A DNA stretch of 64,000 bases, from the NCBI RefSeq assembly GCF_011038795.1, contig NZ_JAAKDU010000007.1:1-64000 (forward strand), written 5' to 3'. Shown piece by piece: positions 22,099 through 33,140 of this stretch (the stretch's first letter is position 1; each line of letters opens with the position of its first letter). This DNA is from Streptococcus tangpeifui. Lineage in GTDB: Bacteria; Bacillota; Bacilli; Lactobacillales; Streptococcaceae. The position numbers were made by a program, and so were the translations under genes. Below the pieces are notes generated by a model. It was not told the origin of the DNA. It saw only the letters and a program-made list of their open reading frames with translations, and did not search any database.

Positions 22099-22173
22099 CG
22101 CTATTACCCAAAAACAGAGGCTGGTTTGCAACCTCTGCAGTTGGTTTTATAGTACAATTGCTATCTCGCTTTC

Positions 22174-24354
<2,181 letters not shown>

Positions 24355-24388
24355 GTGGTGGGGACGCTAGCAAACCTTCGGTTTCATG

Positions 24389-24513
24389 GCTAATTTTTGA
24401 GCCTAAAGTCTCAAAAATCCCCTGTCAGATAACCCGACTTGTTATCTGACTATCACCACGGCGAAAAATATCGCTTTGGGCAAGCCTTTGGCTTGCTTCT
24501 TTCTTTGTTGCGA
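24389..24513. repeat. Intercistronic repeat, copy 2 (grpE-dnaK gap)
   Basis: Related to 21982-22098. TTTTTGAG (24394-24401) and CTCAAAAA (24410-24417) form a perfect 8-bp hairpin, followed by TCCCCTG, a TCAGATAAC/GTTATCTGA hairpin, then TATCACCACGGCG and AAGCC/GGCTT. No gene is seen in the rest of the gap 24312-24688. Confidence 0.6.
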
Positions 24514-24688
24514 GTAGTTTACTGTCATTTCGGACAAGTTTATTTTTATTAGCTATCATCATTGCATAGTTACAACGTGAGATAGCAAAATCGATACCAT
24601 TTTGCTATCGAGCTAGTAAGGAGTCTAGGCAATCCGCCATAGTGGTTGCCGTATAATGGTGAGGCGTTTTAATGCCCATCATTATTGA

Positions 24689-25228
24689 CTAGTTATATAC
24701 CACCACCATGGCTGGCCGAAGCAGGCGATCATGCAGTTTGTAGCCCTTTTGGAAAACTTCTGCAATGCTGTCTGCTGGGTGCTCATCATCAGCCGGTAAG
24801 GTTTGAACAGCCATGTGAAGGTTGTGATCAAAGCTTTCGACTGTTACTTCTTCCACGCCTTCTTCTTTGAGAGCTTGGATCAGGCTTTCTTGTACCATTT
24901 CCAAGCCTTTCTTCACATCATCACTCAAGCCTTCAACCGCCAAAGCACGCTCTAAGTTATCCAGGCTAGGTAAAATTGCCTTAGCGAGATCCTGTGAACG
25001 ATACTTTTGCAGCTGCTGACGCTCTTCATTGGCACGTCGCTGAATATTTTGCATCTCCGCGTGAGCCCGTAAGAATTTATTTTCAAAATCCTCAGCTTTC
25101 TCTAAAGCTGCTTCCAATTCTGTTTTTTCAGTAGTTTCCTCAGGGGCCGCTTCTGTTTGCAACTTGTCTTCCGTTTCAGAAGCCTGAGTCTCTTCGGTCA
25201 CTTCCTCTTTTTTAATATCTTCTGACAT
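24689..25228 (-). CDS. grpE: Nucleotide exchange factor GrpE
   Basis: 179 residues. Acidic, disordered N-terminus (1-35, rich in Glu and Thr), a long coiled coil (about 36-100) and the C-terminal beta domain ending with the GrpE signature region ([17 protein letters not shown]). It releases ADP from DnaK. The ribosome site AAGGAGG is strong. It follows hrcA by 23 bases, and a 489-base gap separates it from dnaK. Confidence 0.97.
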   Translation of the reverse strand: MSEDIKKEEVTEETQASETEDKLQTEAAPEETTEKTELEAALEKAEDFENKFLRAHAEMQNIQRRANEERQQLQKYRSQDLAKAILPSLDNLERALAVEGLSDDVKKGLEMVQESLIQALKEEGVEEVTVESFDHNLHMAVQTLPADDEHPADSIAEVFQKGYKLHDRLLRPAMVVVYN

Positions 25229-25251
25229 AATGCCTCCTTCATTAAATGTTA

Positions 25252-26286
25252 TTAATTGACTTCATAATGATTGCTACTAAGGTAACGATAGAAATCAGCT
25301 GATTTCATAGTCAAAACTCGACTGACAATTCCTAATAGACTGAATGCTCGTTGGTAATCAATCGTCACGGGTCCAAATAGACTTAAACTGCCGAAACCTC
25401 GGTAAGGAATGAGAAATTTATAGGACAGCTGTGTTAAAGAAATCAAACCGGCTTGGTTCTCATCTGCCAGACGAATGGCATAAGGTTTATCTTCTTGAAG
25501 CAACTGACGAATTTCCAAAGCTAATTCTTGGGTCTTGTCAAAGAAACGGTAGATCTGATCATCAGAAAACTTGAGGAGATTCTCCTTGCCAGCTAAAAAC
25601 GGCTTTTCAACAAACATTTCCTTAAAAATATGCTCAAATAATTCTAAGACATTGTCTGTTGTCTTAAAATAGCGCTGAACAATCTGCGGAATCTCGGTTC
25701 GAATCCGATAATGGATCTCCATGACTGTTTGTCCCAAAAACCGCTCACGCACTAAACCGCTTAAAGTAACTAAGTCTTCATCAAGAAAATTCTTAGGAAT
25801 AGCAAACTGACTGGTGACCGTATTGGAATCATCAAAGGTCATGACAGCTAGAGCATCGTGATGACTGAGCTTGACAATATCAAAAGCACTCAAGCGTTGA
25901 TTGCTTGGTTCAACATCTAAAGCAACTGCTGTGCACCCTGTCAACTCTGCTAAAAGATCGCTGGCCTTTTGCAACAAATCTTCCAGTTTAAAAAATTCAA
26001 AATCAAAACCTTTGATAACTTGATAAGCATCAGCTTCATCAATCCTCTCAAAATTTAAGAGATGACTAACATAATACTGAAAACCTTGACGACTTGGCAA
26101 GCGACCACTAGATGTGTGCGCCTTTTCCAAGAGGCCAATTTTTTCTAAGGCAGCCATATCATTACGGATGGTGGCACTACTAGAAGCAATATAATTTTGT
26201 AAAACCTTGGATCCGACAGGTTCGTGTGTCTGCGTGAACAGCTCAACCACAATGGATAAAATGTCATTTTGCCGCTGGGTAATCAT
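25252..26286 (-). CDS. hrcA: Heat-inducible transcription repressor HrcA
   Basis: 344 residues from the ATG at 26286, which follows GGAGGT by 5 bases. The upstream ATG at 26304 contains that ribosome site and is rejected. N-terminal winged helix ([26 protein letters not shown] with SSATIRNDM) followed by a GAF-like dimerisation core. It represses its own operon at the two CIRCE elements just upstream, with GroE as the usual co-factor. First gene of hrcA-grpE-dnaK-dnaJ. Confidence 0.97.
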   Translation of the reverse strand: MITQRQNDILSIVVELFTQTHEPVGSKVLQNYIASSSATIRNDMAALEKIGLLEKAHTSSGRLPSRQGFQYYVSHLLNFERIDEADAYQVIKGFDFEFFKLEDLLQKASDLLAELTGCTAVALDVEPSNQRLSAFDIVKLSHHDALAVMTFDDSNTVTSQFAIPKNFLDEDLVTLSGLVRERFLGQTVMEIHYRIRTEIPQIVQRYFKTTDNVLELFEHIFKEMFVEKPFLAGKENLLKFSDDQIYRFFDKTQELALEIRQLLQEDKPYAIRLADENQAGLISLTQLSYKFLIPYRGFGSLSLFGPVTIDYQRAFSLLGIVSRVLTMKSADFYRYLSSNHYEVN

Positions 26287-26311
26287 CACGGACCTCCAAT
26301 CCAAAAGTTTA

Positions 26312-26338
26312 TTAGCACTCTTAAACTAAGTCTGCTAA
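26312..26338 (-). promoter_or_regulatory. CIRCE operator, imperfect copy
   Basis: TTAGCACTC, 9 bases, GTCTGCTAA: the right half differs at two positions from GAGTGCTAA. It lies downstream of the -10 box, where bound HrcA would block initiation. Confidence 0.85.
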
Positions 26339-26349
26339 TTTATGTTTCT

Positions 26350-26377
26350 ATTATACCGCTCTAAAACCAACTGTCAA
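26350..26377 (-). promoter_or_regulatory. hrcA operon sigma-A promoter
   Basis: Minus strand TTGACA (26372-26377), 16 bases, TATAAT (26350-26355), both hexamers at consensus. It is flanked by CIRCE elements on both sides. Confidence 0.92.
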
Positions 26378-26388
26378 GAGAAAAGCAC

Positions 26389-26421
26389 AAAAAATTAGCA
26401 CTCTTTTTTAAAGAGTGCTAA
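26389..26421 (-). promoter_or_regulatory. CIRCE operator, perfect copy, also terminator-shaped
   Basis: TTAGCACTC (26395-26403), 9 bases, GAGTGCTAA (26413-26421) match the consensus exactly. In minus-strand RNA the same bases form a 12-bp stem with a 3-base loop followed by TTTTTT (26389-26394). It can therefore terminate the transcript of the cell-wall operon that ends at 26449. Confidence 0.95.
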
Positions 26422-26448
26422 TTCGGCTGTCCTTATAAAAAATAAATG

Positions 26449-27033
26449 CTAACTATCATACTGAGTAAGATTTTTTTCCCGAATAATCGTAATAAGCTTA
26501 TTAGCATAGTCAGGATCTGCATTGACTCCTGCTTTTTGCAGAGCCTGAGCTGCCGTAACATACTCTTCAGTTGTGGCTAGGATAGTGTAAAGCTGCTTTC
26601 CCCACATACCCGAAGAGATAGCTTCAAGATAAGCCGTCAAACTATCCTGCCAGTTGGTATAAATAGCATAAGGTTGTTTAACCGTCTGCCACTGACCGTT
26701 TTCATAAGACTGAGTGGTTAAAACAATCTTAGCCTGCCCAGGCTGAGCTAAGGTACCTGTGAAATTATGATAGCGCACAGCCAGTAAGTTAGAGCCATAA
26801 TTGGATGACTGAGCCGCCTGAGCAATAATTATAGAAGCTTTAACGCCATAGGCTTTTGATAACTTCTGGGCTACCGGAGCAACCTCTTTAATGAAGGAAG
26901 CTTCTGTATAAGAAGTGCTAACCTTAGTATTGGCAGCCTTTGTTTTCATGTTAAACAGGAGAGGCAGAAGAATAAGGGCTAAAACAAGCCCAAAAACGAT
27001 CATGAAAGGCCGAAACTTGAGCCTTGATTGCAT
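26449..27033 (-). CDS. GH73-like membrane-anchored protein, catalytic Glu apparently missing
   Basis: 194 residues. One N-terminal membrane anchor (about 10-28) is followed by a glucosaminidase-type (GH73) domain on the outside of the cell. The family's active-site stretch, usually AQAALES.., reads AQAAQSSNYG at 71-80, so the position of the catalytic glutamate (76) is serine. Other hallmarks (YHNFTG, YENGQW, YTNWQDSLTAYLEAI) are kept. It may be an inactive wall-binding relative. It is the last gene of a three-gene operon with a muropeptide carboxypeptidase and a phosphatase; strong ribosome site GGAGG. Confidence 0.8.
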   Translation of the reverse strand: MQSRLKFRPFMIVFGLVLALILLPLLFNMKTKAANTKVSTSYTEASFIKEVAPVAQKLSKAYGVKASIIIAQAAQSSNYGSNLLAVRYHNFTGTLAQPGQAKIVLTTQSYENGQWQTVKQPYAIYTNWQDSLTAYLEAISSGMWGKQLYTILATTEEYVTAAQALQKAGVNADPDYANKLITIIREKNLTQYDS

Positions 27034-27052
27034 ATTATTCCATCCTCCTATC

Positions 27053-27790
27053 CTAATTCTTCAATAAGGCCACATACTCTTCCAAGCTCAGATTATGCTC
27101 GGTCATATATTTGGCTGACTCCTTACCAACATAGCGGAAATGCCAGTCCTCATAATCAACCCCAGTCGAATTGCTCTTCCCCTTTTCAAAACGAAGAACA
27201 AAGCCATAATCCGGCGCAATCTTTTTCAGTTGCTCTACAACGCTAGGGTCGCTTTCGTTGAGGCTGTCAACCGTACTCATATCAATTGCTAATCCTGTTT
27301 GGTGCTCACTAGCTCCGGCTGGCTGGGAATAGGTTTTAACCTTTTCCTCAGCTTGGTCTTGACTCAAACTAGGGTCGCTAGCCATCTCCTGCTTAACATA
27401 GGAGTCAAAGAGTTCCTGTTGATATTCGACACTGCGGTAACCTGAAATCAGATGCTCACTGCTATCAATCTTTTGTGCAGCTGCCAAAAATTCTTTGACC
27501 TTGTCCGCAATCCGCGAATCCACTTTGATATTATCAATAACCGTCAAATCAGGATTAAGTTCCTTAGTAATCTTGTCACGATTAACCACAATTAACTGCC
27601 AATCATCTGCTGAAACATCAGGCAGATCCGAGCTCAATTCAACTTTCTTAGTTTTTTTGACCTTAGCCAACTGACTGGCTCCTGTTTGATTTGACCGAGA
27701 GGCCAATTTATCATGCAGGAAGGCAAAACTAAAAATGACGACTAATCCTAAAATAACAACGATAAAAAAGTTGCGACTAGACTTTTTCAT
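27053..27790 (-). CDS. M15B-family D,D/L,D-carboxypeptidase (VanY/LdcB type)
   Basis: 245 residues. N-terminal signal anchor (about 8-27) without a lipobox cysteine, followed by an extracytoplasmic VanY domain. Zinc ligands are visible in SEHQTGLAIDMS (His and Asp near 162-169) and EDWHFRYVG (His near 217), together with GYRSVEYQQELF. In the family it trims the terminal D-Ala from peptidoglycan stem peptides. The start overlaps the preceding phosphatase gene by 14 bases. Whether it prefers penta- or tetrapeptides cannot be told from sequence. Confidence 0.88.
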   Translation of the reverse strand: MKKSSRNFFIVVILGLVVIFSFAFLHDKLASRSNQTGASQLAKVKKTKKVELSSDLPDVSADDWQLIVVNRDKITKELNPDLTVIDNIKVDSRIADKVKEFLAAAQKIDSSEHLISGYRSVEYQQELFDSYVKQEMASDPSLSQDQAEEKVKTYSQPAGASEHQTGLAIDMSTVDSLNESDPSVVEQLKKIAPDYGFVLRFEKGKSNSTGVDYEDWHFRYVGKESAKYMTEHNLSLEEYVALLKN

Positions 27791-28478
27791 GGTTCTCCTT
27801 TGCTAAAATTTCTCGACCTTTTTGTCGATAAGTCATGTCTCCGATCGCTTCAATATGGAATGTACCAGACTCATAAGTTACCTGACAGACGCTACCGTTA
27901 TCGAGAGCTAAACTCCTTGGAAGACTGGAATCAATCAAGCCCATTAAAGTACCAATAGTCATCCCGTGACTGACCACGATCGCATCACCACCACCTCGGC
28001 TCTCAACTTCTTTAGCAATGTCAGTAAAACCAGATAGAATTCGATCTCGCAGAATTTCCCAAGGTTCAGCCCAACCAGCTGTATCAACTGCTAGAATAGC
28101 ATCAGCCATATCTTGGTAGGTCATTTCTTCAACTGGCTTATCGAAAACCCTTGGCACGACCCCGTTAAAGAGTTCCGCATCATAACCACCGTCAAGGCTG
28201 CCGAAGCACCATTCACGAATTCGCTTATCTCGCTTATAAGGAATGTCACTCTGCCCCATTTCTCGTAAAATAATTTCCATAGTCTGCAAGGTCCGACCGC
28301 TATCACTAGAATAGGCAGCAACAAAATTTAGACCTGCTGCCTTTAAGCCTAGGCCAAGTTCCTGAATCCCCCGCTCACCTTCTTTAGTCAGTGGCGTATC
28401 AGACCAACCTTGAGCCCGCCCAATAGTGTTAAACATAGTTTTACCATGGCGGGCAATAAATAAGCGTGTTTTTGTCAT
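27777..28478 (-). CDS. Histidine phosphatase (phosphoglycerate mutase-like)
   Basis: 233 residues. Phosphohistidine motif LFIARHGKTMFN (RHG at 10-12), second catalytic histidine in VVSHGMTIGTL near 170, and an acid residue in REWCFGSLDGG. The branch of the superfamily is the broad-specificity phosphatase type rather than glycolytic GpmA, because GpmA's conserved blocks are missing. Substrate unknown. It heads the operon with the M15 carboxypeptidase and GH73-like genes; an extended -10 (TG-T-TATAAT, near 28506-28514) lies upstream. Confidence 0.85.
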   Translation of the reverse strand: MTKTRLFIARHGKTMFNTIGRAQGWSDTPLTKEGERGIQELGLGLKAAGLNFVAAYSSDSGRTLQTMEIILREMGQSDIPYKRDKRIREWCFGSLDGGYDAELFNGVVPRVFDKPVEEMTYQDMADAILAVDTAGWAEPWEILRDRILSGFTDIAKEVESRGGGDAIVVSHGMTIGTLMGLIDSSLPRSLALDNGSVCQVTYESGTFHIEAIGDMTYRQKGREILAKENHEKV

Positions 28479-28514
28479 AAGGCCCTTCTCCTTGATTTTC
28501 TTTCTATTATAACA

Positions 28515-29010
28515 AATTTAAGGAAATAAAAATAGCTGATAAATAAGACGCTAATGACAATAATGAAAAACGTAGGACGCTTATTATTCATAAATATTAG
28601 TGAACAGTTTCTGGCGTTAGCCCTATTGCTAAACAGGCGACGATGGCAGAGATATCATGGTTCCAGTAATAATTAACTCCATGATAATACGGAAAGACAA
28701 TCCGTTTTTTATTAGTTTGCCAGACTGATGCTCTTATTGAAGATAGAGATAACCTAAGCGAGACAGAGATTTGTCCACTCAATCTGACCGACTCAGGCAG
28801 GATTTTTCGATATAACGTCTGCATAAACTCTGCCTTCAGTAATAAAGAAGCGCGCTTTCCTCTTTATCAAAATAAGGTTGGCAATAAAAAATTTGATAAC
28901 TCAAATCATCAACAGTAAACAGTACAAATCGTACTTGGTCAAGTTTGGTTTTTCAAAGAATATAAGTACCATTAGTTTTACCACCAATCAGTATCTTAAA
29001 ATGAGAGTAG
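28515..29010. other. Intergenic region, no supported gene
   Basis: About 500 bases between the phosphatase gene promoter and the UPF0210 terminator. A 75-codon minus-strand frame (28597-28824) has no ribosome site I can see and no recognisable product, so I do not call it. AATAAG/CTTATT arms near 28541-28584 form a weak inverted repeat. Confidence 0.5.
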
Positions 29011-29040
29011 AAAAAAAATCCCCACCAAGATTGGTGAGGA
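29011..29040 (-). terminator. Terminator after UPF0210 gene
   Basis: TCCCCACCAA (29019-29028) pairs with TTGGTGAGGA (29031-29040), with one G-U pair in the minus RNA, followed by eight T (29011-29018). Confidence 0.9.
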
Positions 29041-29048
29041 AGCAAATG

Positions 29049-30386
29049 CTAATTTTTAAAACTGTGAATTGGAGCGGGGATTTGTCCGCCGCGGGCAATG
29101 AAATCTGCCGATGACTTTTTATTGACTGACATGACTGGAGCAGAGCCAAGGAGACCGCCAAACTCGATGGTGTCTCCCTCTTTGCCTTTAGGAATCAGGC
29201 GAACAGCAGTTGTTTTCATATTGATAACACCGATAGCAGCTTCGTCAGCAATCATAGCAGCAATGGTTTCGGCTGAAGTATCTTCTGGAATAGCAATCAT
29301 ATCCAGACCAACCGAACAGATGGCTGTCATAGCTTCTAACTTTTCCAGATTAAGCGAACCAGCCTCCACTGCAGCAATCATACCTTCATCCTCAGATACT
29401 GGAATAAAGGCGCCAGACAGACCCCCAACCTGATTGCAGGCCATCACTCCGCCCTTTTTGACCTGATCATTGAGAAGGGCTAGGGCTGCTGTTGTCCCAT
29501 GGGTACCGACAGTCTCAAGTCCCATTTCCTCCAGAACCCGAGCCACCGAATCTCCTACCGCTGGCGTTGGAGCCAAGGAGAGATCAACAATACCGAATTT
29601 AACTCCCAGTCTCTCACTAGCCAAGCTGCCGACCAGCTGACCAATGCGGGTAATCTTAAAGGCCGTCTTCTTAACAGTTTCAGCCACAACATCAAAAGAC
29701 TGACCCCGGACCTTTTCTAAGGCTCGCTTAACGACCCCCGGACCAGAAACACCGACATTGATGACGACATCAGCCTCACCAACCCCATGGAAAGCTCCAG
29801 ACATAAAGGGATTATCCTCAACCGCATTGGCAAAAACTACCAGCTTAGCCGGCCCCATCTCGGACAGCTGAGCGGTTTCCTTGATAATCCGCCCCATATC
29901 CCCAACAGCCGTCATATTGATACCCGATTTGGTCGAGCCAATATTGACAGAGGAGCAGACAAAGTCAGTCTCAGCCAAAGCTCTGGGAATGGATTTGATG
30001 AGAATGTCATCGCCTTTTTGATAACCTTTTTGTACCAAGGCTGAGAAACCGCCGATAAAATTGATACCAATTTCCTTAGCGGCTTTGTCCATAGCTTTAG
30101 CTAGAGGGACATAGTCGGTCGCATCCGTTGCTGCCCCAATGATAGCAATCGGTGTAACTGAGACCCGCTTATTGACAATAGGAATCCCCAATTCTGCCGA
30201 GATCTCATCACCAACCGCAACTAATCTAGCGGCCTTGTCGACAATTTTACGATAAACTTTATCAGCTGCCCGATTGATGTCGGAATCAATACAGTCAAGA
30301 AGCGATATGCCCATAGTGATGGTGCGAACATCAAAGTTCTGCTCCTCAATCATGGCAATGGTTTCTGTAACCTGTTGAATATCCAT
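29049..30386 (-). CDS. UPF0210 (PFL family, DUF711) protein
   Basis: 445 residues, the full family length. The family resembles formate-lyase-type glycyl-radical folds in structure but lacks a demonstrated activity. Recognisable blocks are [54 protein letters not shown] and [20 protein letters not shown]. It is always coupled to a small ACT-domain protein, here 11 bases upstream, which suggests amino-acid-related regulation. Function unknown; I claim only the family. Confidence 0.93.
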   Translation of the reverse strand: MDIQQVTETIAMIEEQNFDVRTITMGISLLDCIDSDINRAADKVYRKIVDKAARLVAVGDEISAELGIPIVNKRVSVTPIAIIGAATDATDYVPLAKAMDKAAKEIGINFIGGFSALVQKGYQKGDDILIKSIPRALAETDFVCSSVNIGSTKSGINMTAVGDMGRIIKETAQLSEMGPAKLVVFANAVEDNPFMSGAFHGVGEADVVINVGVSGPGVVKRALEKVRGQSFDVVAETVKKTAFKITRIGQLVGSLASERLGVKFGIVDLSLAPTPAVGDSVARVLEEMGLETVGTHGTTAALALLNDQVKKGGVMACNQVGGLSGAFIPVSEDEGMIAAVEAGSLNLEKLEAMTAICSVGLDMIAIPEDTSAETIAAMIADEAAIGVINMKTTAVRLIPKGKEGDTIEFGGLLGSAPVMSVNKKSSADFIARGGQIPAPIHSFKN

Positions 30387-30397
30387 GGAAATCTCCT

Positions 30398-30664
30398 TTA
30401 CAACTTGTGCATAGCATCAAAAATAGCCGAGCTTTGAATATTAATCTTAACACCCAGACTATCCCCCAATTTTTCCAGTTCCGAGCGAAGGAAGGTGAAA
30501 TCCTTTTTCTCAGGAGAGGACACTACCGTCATCATAGTGAAATACTCATCCAAAATGGTTTGGGTAATATCATCAATATTGAGTCCCAATTCAGCGATTT
30601 TGGCAGAAACTCCTGCCACAATCCCTTGGCTATCTTTACCAACAACTGTAATAATTGCTTTCAT
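30398..30664 (-). CDS. ACT domain protein (UPF0237)
   Basis: 88 residues forming one ACT domain ([21 protein letters not shown] at the N-terminus, kept here only as a landmark). ACT domains bind small ligands such as amino acids. It precedes the UPF0210 gene in the same operon, its conserved partner across Firmicutes; together they may form a ligand-regulated enzyme, which is inference. Confidence 0.92.
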   Translation of the reverse strand: MKAIITVVGKDSQGIVAGVSAKIAELGLNIDDITQTILDEYFTMMTVVSSPEKKDFTFLRSELEKLGDSLGVKINIQSSAIFDAMHKL

Positions 30665-30765
30665 GTTTCTTCCTCTTTTTCTTGGTATTGTTAGTATTTT
30701 AGCACATATCTGGAAATTCTTTCAAAAATTATTAGAAGTATCACTGTAAATCCGAACTTTCCTAA

Positions 30766-30794
30766 AACATAAAGAGCCAGCAAAGTCCGACTCT
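30766..30794 (-). terminator. Terminator after the LysR gene
   Basis: AGAGCCAG (30773-30780) and CCGACTCT (30787-30794) form an 8-bp stem with two G-U pairs in the minus RNA, starting at the stop codon, followed by TTTATGTTTT. Confidence 0.75.
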
Positions 30795-31697
30795 CTAATT
30801 TCTTTCACTTTCTGCTAAACTAGCCTTTACTCGCTCAATAAAGGCTTCTATAATGGGAGTTTTTTTGCGTTTATTATTGGTCACGAGACCTAAGGTATGG
30901 ACTGGACTATCTGCCAGCGGAATAAGGACTATTTGCTCTTTGATAAATCCATTGACAATTCCTAAACCCGAAGCGTAAGCGTCTGAGGCCGTCAGCAAGT
31001 TCATAACTGTCCCTCGGTCATTACTGTACATAATAGTTTGATTATCCAAAACCTCTAAAGTATCCTCATCAAAATTCAAGCCGGACTTTTCCTGACGGAA
31101 ACGCACCTGAGGATACCCCTCCAAATCAGCTTTGGTCAGAACTTTTCTATCTGCCAAGGGATGGCCCTTCCGCAGAAAAATTCGCGTTGGAAATTCCCCC
31201 AAGGAGGTAAAACTTAAATCCTGATTAACCAAAGATTTTTCCAGAATAGGACGATTATCAGCATCCAGATAAATAATCCCTAGGTCGCTTTCAAATTTAT
31301 CAACACTTCTGAGAATCTTCTTGGTAGTCGTCTCAATCAGCTGAAATTCCTGATAGTCAGCCTCAAATGTTTGAACAATCTCAGTTAAGGGCAGGAAGAG
31401 AAAATCATAATGGTGGGAAGCTACCGTGAAACCCTTGCGAAATTTCTGCTGATAACGCTTCTCCAATAAGTCCAGCTCCCCAATAATCCGTTTGGCATAC
31501 TTGATGAAATCATTCCCATCATCAGTCAATCTGGCACCCGTATTGGAGCGGACAAAGAGCTGCACACCCAGTTCCGCTTCTAAATCCTTGATAGAAGCGG
31601 ATAGGTTGGGCTGGGTAACATACAGCTTTTTCGCAGCTTGGCTAAAAGAACCTGTTTCTGCAATTGCCTCAACATAACGACACTGTTGAAAATTCAA
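30795..31697 (-). CDS. LysR-family transcriptional regulator
   Basis: 300 residues. N-terminal winged helix-turn-helix (MNFQQCRYVEAIAETGSFSQ, then KKLYVTQPNLSASIKDLE, roughly 1-60) and a periplasmic-binding-like effector domain (90-295). The start codon is TTG (31695-31697), preceded by GGGAG at 9 bases; no in-frame ATG fits better. It stands alone between ackA and the ACT gene on the same strand, with its own terminator. The regulated genes and effector are not evident. Confidence 0.9.
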   Translation of the reverse strand: MNFQQCRYVEAIAETGSFSQAAKKLYVTQPNLSASIKDLEAELGVQLFVRSNTGARLTDDGNDFIKYAKRIIGELDLLEKRYQQKFRKGFTVASHHYDFLFLPLTEIVQTFEADYQEFQLIETTTKKILRSVDKFESDLGIIYLDADNRPILEKSLVNQDLSFTSLGEFPTRIFLRKGHPLADRKVLTKADLEGYPQVRFRQEKSGLNFDEDTLEVLDNQTIMYSNDRGTVMNLLTASDAYASGLGIVNGFIKEQIVLIPLADSPVHTLGLVTNNKRKKTPIIEAFIERVKASLAESERN

Positions 31698-31819
31698 TAC
31701 AGGTCACTCCCTTCTTTTGAAAAACTTGCTCCTATTATAGCAGAGCTAGATTCAATTAGAAGGGAAATAGCCATAGGAAAATTTAATCAACTCTTTAGTT
31801 TTTTTTATACAAATTTCGC

Positions 31820-31854
31820 CAGAGAAAAAGCACCCGAACGGATTCGAATGCTTT
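31820..31854 (-). terminator. Terminator after ackA
   Basis: AAAGCA...TTCG arms (31827-31838 with 31843-31854) give a 12-bp stem in minus RNA with two G-U pairs and a 4-base loop, followed by TTTTTCTCTGG. Confidence 0.85.
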
Positions 31855-31881
31855 CTTTTCATGAACTCTTTAACCAAAACC

Positions 31882-33078
31882 TTATCGCATCTTCTTAAAA
31901 TGTTCAACATCACGCGCAATCATCAATTCCTCATCGGTTGGAATGACCAGAACCCTAACCTTAGAATTTGGAGTTGAAATGTCACCGACATAGCCAAAGA
32001 CATTCTTTTCTGGGTCGATCTCCATACCAAACCAAGAGAGCCCAGCAATGATATCTTGACGCATACCGATAGCATTTTCACCCATACCTGCGGTGAAGAC
32101 CAGAGCATCAGCTCCATTGAGGACGGCGAAGTATTGACCGATAAACTTCTTGAGACGGTCAATAAAGATATTATAAGCTAGAACTGTGTTTTTATCATGA
32201 GCTTCAATACCAGCTTCAATATCTCGCATATCGCTAGATTTTTCAGATACCCCCATGAGACCTGATTTCTTATTAAGCATTTCAACCACATCGGCAGCTG
32301 TTTCCAAGTCTGGATCCTGCTGAATTAAAAAAGGAATAATAGCTGGATCAATATCGCCTGAACGGGTTCCCATCATAGGGCCGGCCAGCGGCGTCAGTCC
32401 CATAGAGGTATCCACTGATTCCCCGTGGTAGTTAGCCGTGATAGAAACACCATTTCCAATGTGAGCCGTGATCAATTTTAATTCATTGAGAGGGCGGCCT
32501 AACATCTTAGCCGCTTCCTGAGCGACATACCGATGGCTGGTACCATGAGCTCCGTATTTACGCACCTTGTAATCACGATAATATTTTTGCGGAATAGGAT
32601 AGAGATAGGCATGTTTAGGCATGGTTGTATGAAAAGATGTATCGAAAACAACTACGCTGGTAATGTCTGGCAAGATGTCTCGGAAAGCTCGAATCCCAGC
32701 AGCAGCCCCTGGATTGTGAAGCGGGGCTAAAAGTGACAGTTCCTCAACCTGTTCAATCACTTTTTCATCAACCAAGGCAGATTCCTTAAAGTATTCGCCA
32801 CCAGCGACAACCCGATGACCAACTCCTGTAATCTCCTGATAATCCTTAATCAAACCATGCTTAAGCAGATCTTCTAAAAGAATCCGAACTGCCATGGTAT
32901 GGTCAGGAATATCTAGCGTTTGCGAATCAGACTTGCCATCGTATTTAACTGTTGAGATTGAATCATTTAAGCCAATGCGCTCAATGAGCCCCTTGGCCAA
33001 GACTTCTTCTTCCGGCATTTGATAGAGCTGCCATTTGAGACTGGAGCTCCCAGCATTGATTGCGATTGTTTTTGACAT
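31882..33078 (-). CDS. ackA: Acetate kinase
   Basis: 398 residues. ASKHA fold with the phosphate-binding start NAGSSSLK (8-15), [10 protein letters not shown], the acetate/ATP site DTSFHTTMP (about 149-157) and HIGNGVS (208-214). It converts acetyl phosphate plus ADP to acetate plus ATP, the ATP-yielding last step of mixed-acid fermentation. The ribosome site is AGAGG. A perfect cre site lies 16 bases upstream of the ATG, between it and the promoter. It is downstream of the comG-methyltransferase block, the usual streptococcal order. Confidence 0.98.
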   Translation of the reverse strand: MSKTIAINAGSSSLKWQLYQMPEEEVLAKGLIERIGLNDSISTVKYDGKSDSQTLDIPDHTMAVRILLEDLLKHGLIKDYQEITGVGHRVVAGGEYFKESALVDEKVIEQVEELSLLAPLHNPGAAAGIRAFRDILPDITSVVVFDTSFHTTMPKHAYLYPIPQKYYRDYKVRKYGAHGTSHRYVAQEAAKMLGRPLNELKLITAHIGNGVSITANYHGESVDTSMGLTPLAGPMMGTRSGDIDPAIIPFLIQQDPDLETAADVVEMLNKKSGLMGVSEKSSDMRDIEAGIEAHDKNTVLAYNIFIDRLKKFIGQYFAVLNGADALVFTAGMGENAIGMRQDIIAGLSWFGMEIDPEKNVFGYVGDISTPNSKVRVLVIPTDEELMIARDVEHFKKMR

Positions 33079-33093
33079 AGGCTACCTCTTCTA

Positions 33094-33130
33094 ATGTAAA
33101 CGTTTTCTAAATCCGTATTCCATTATAGCA
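33094..33130 (-). promoter_or_regulatory. ackA promoter with downstream cre site
   Basis: Minus strand extended -10 TG-C-TATAAT (TATAAT at 33122-33127) with a poor -35. ATGTAAACGTTTTCT (33094-33108, plus strand) fits the catabolite-responsive element WTGNAANCGNWNNCW at every position and lies about 7-21 bases after the predicted transcription start, so CcpA bound there would be placed as a roadblock. Confidence 0.75.
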
Positions 33131-33140
33131 AATTTTCTCA

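Noticed and set aside
26395-26421. Ordinary terminator only
   Set aside because: The bases match CIRCE exactly and are paired with a second CIRCE-like site across the promoter, so the operator function is the primary call.
27053-27790. Lipoprotein form of the M15 carboxypeptidase
   Set aside because: The N-terminal hydrophobic segment contains no cysteine, so a signal anchor is the better description.
28597-28824. 75-codon minus-strand frame
   Set aside because: No visible ribosome site or family resemblance, and poor coding character; it could also be a decayed gene, but nothing supports that.
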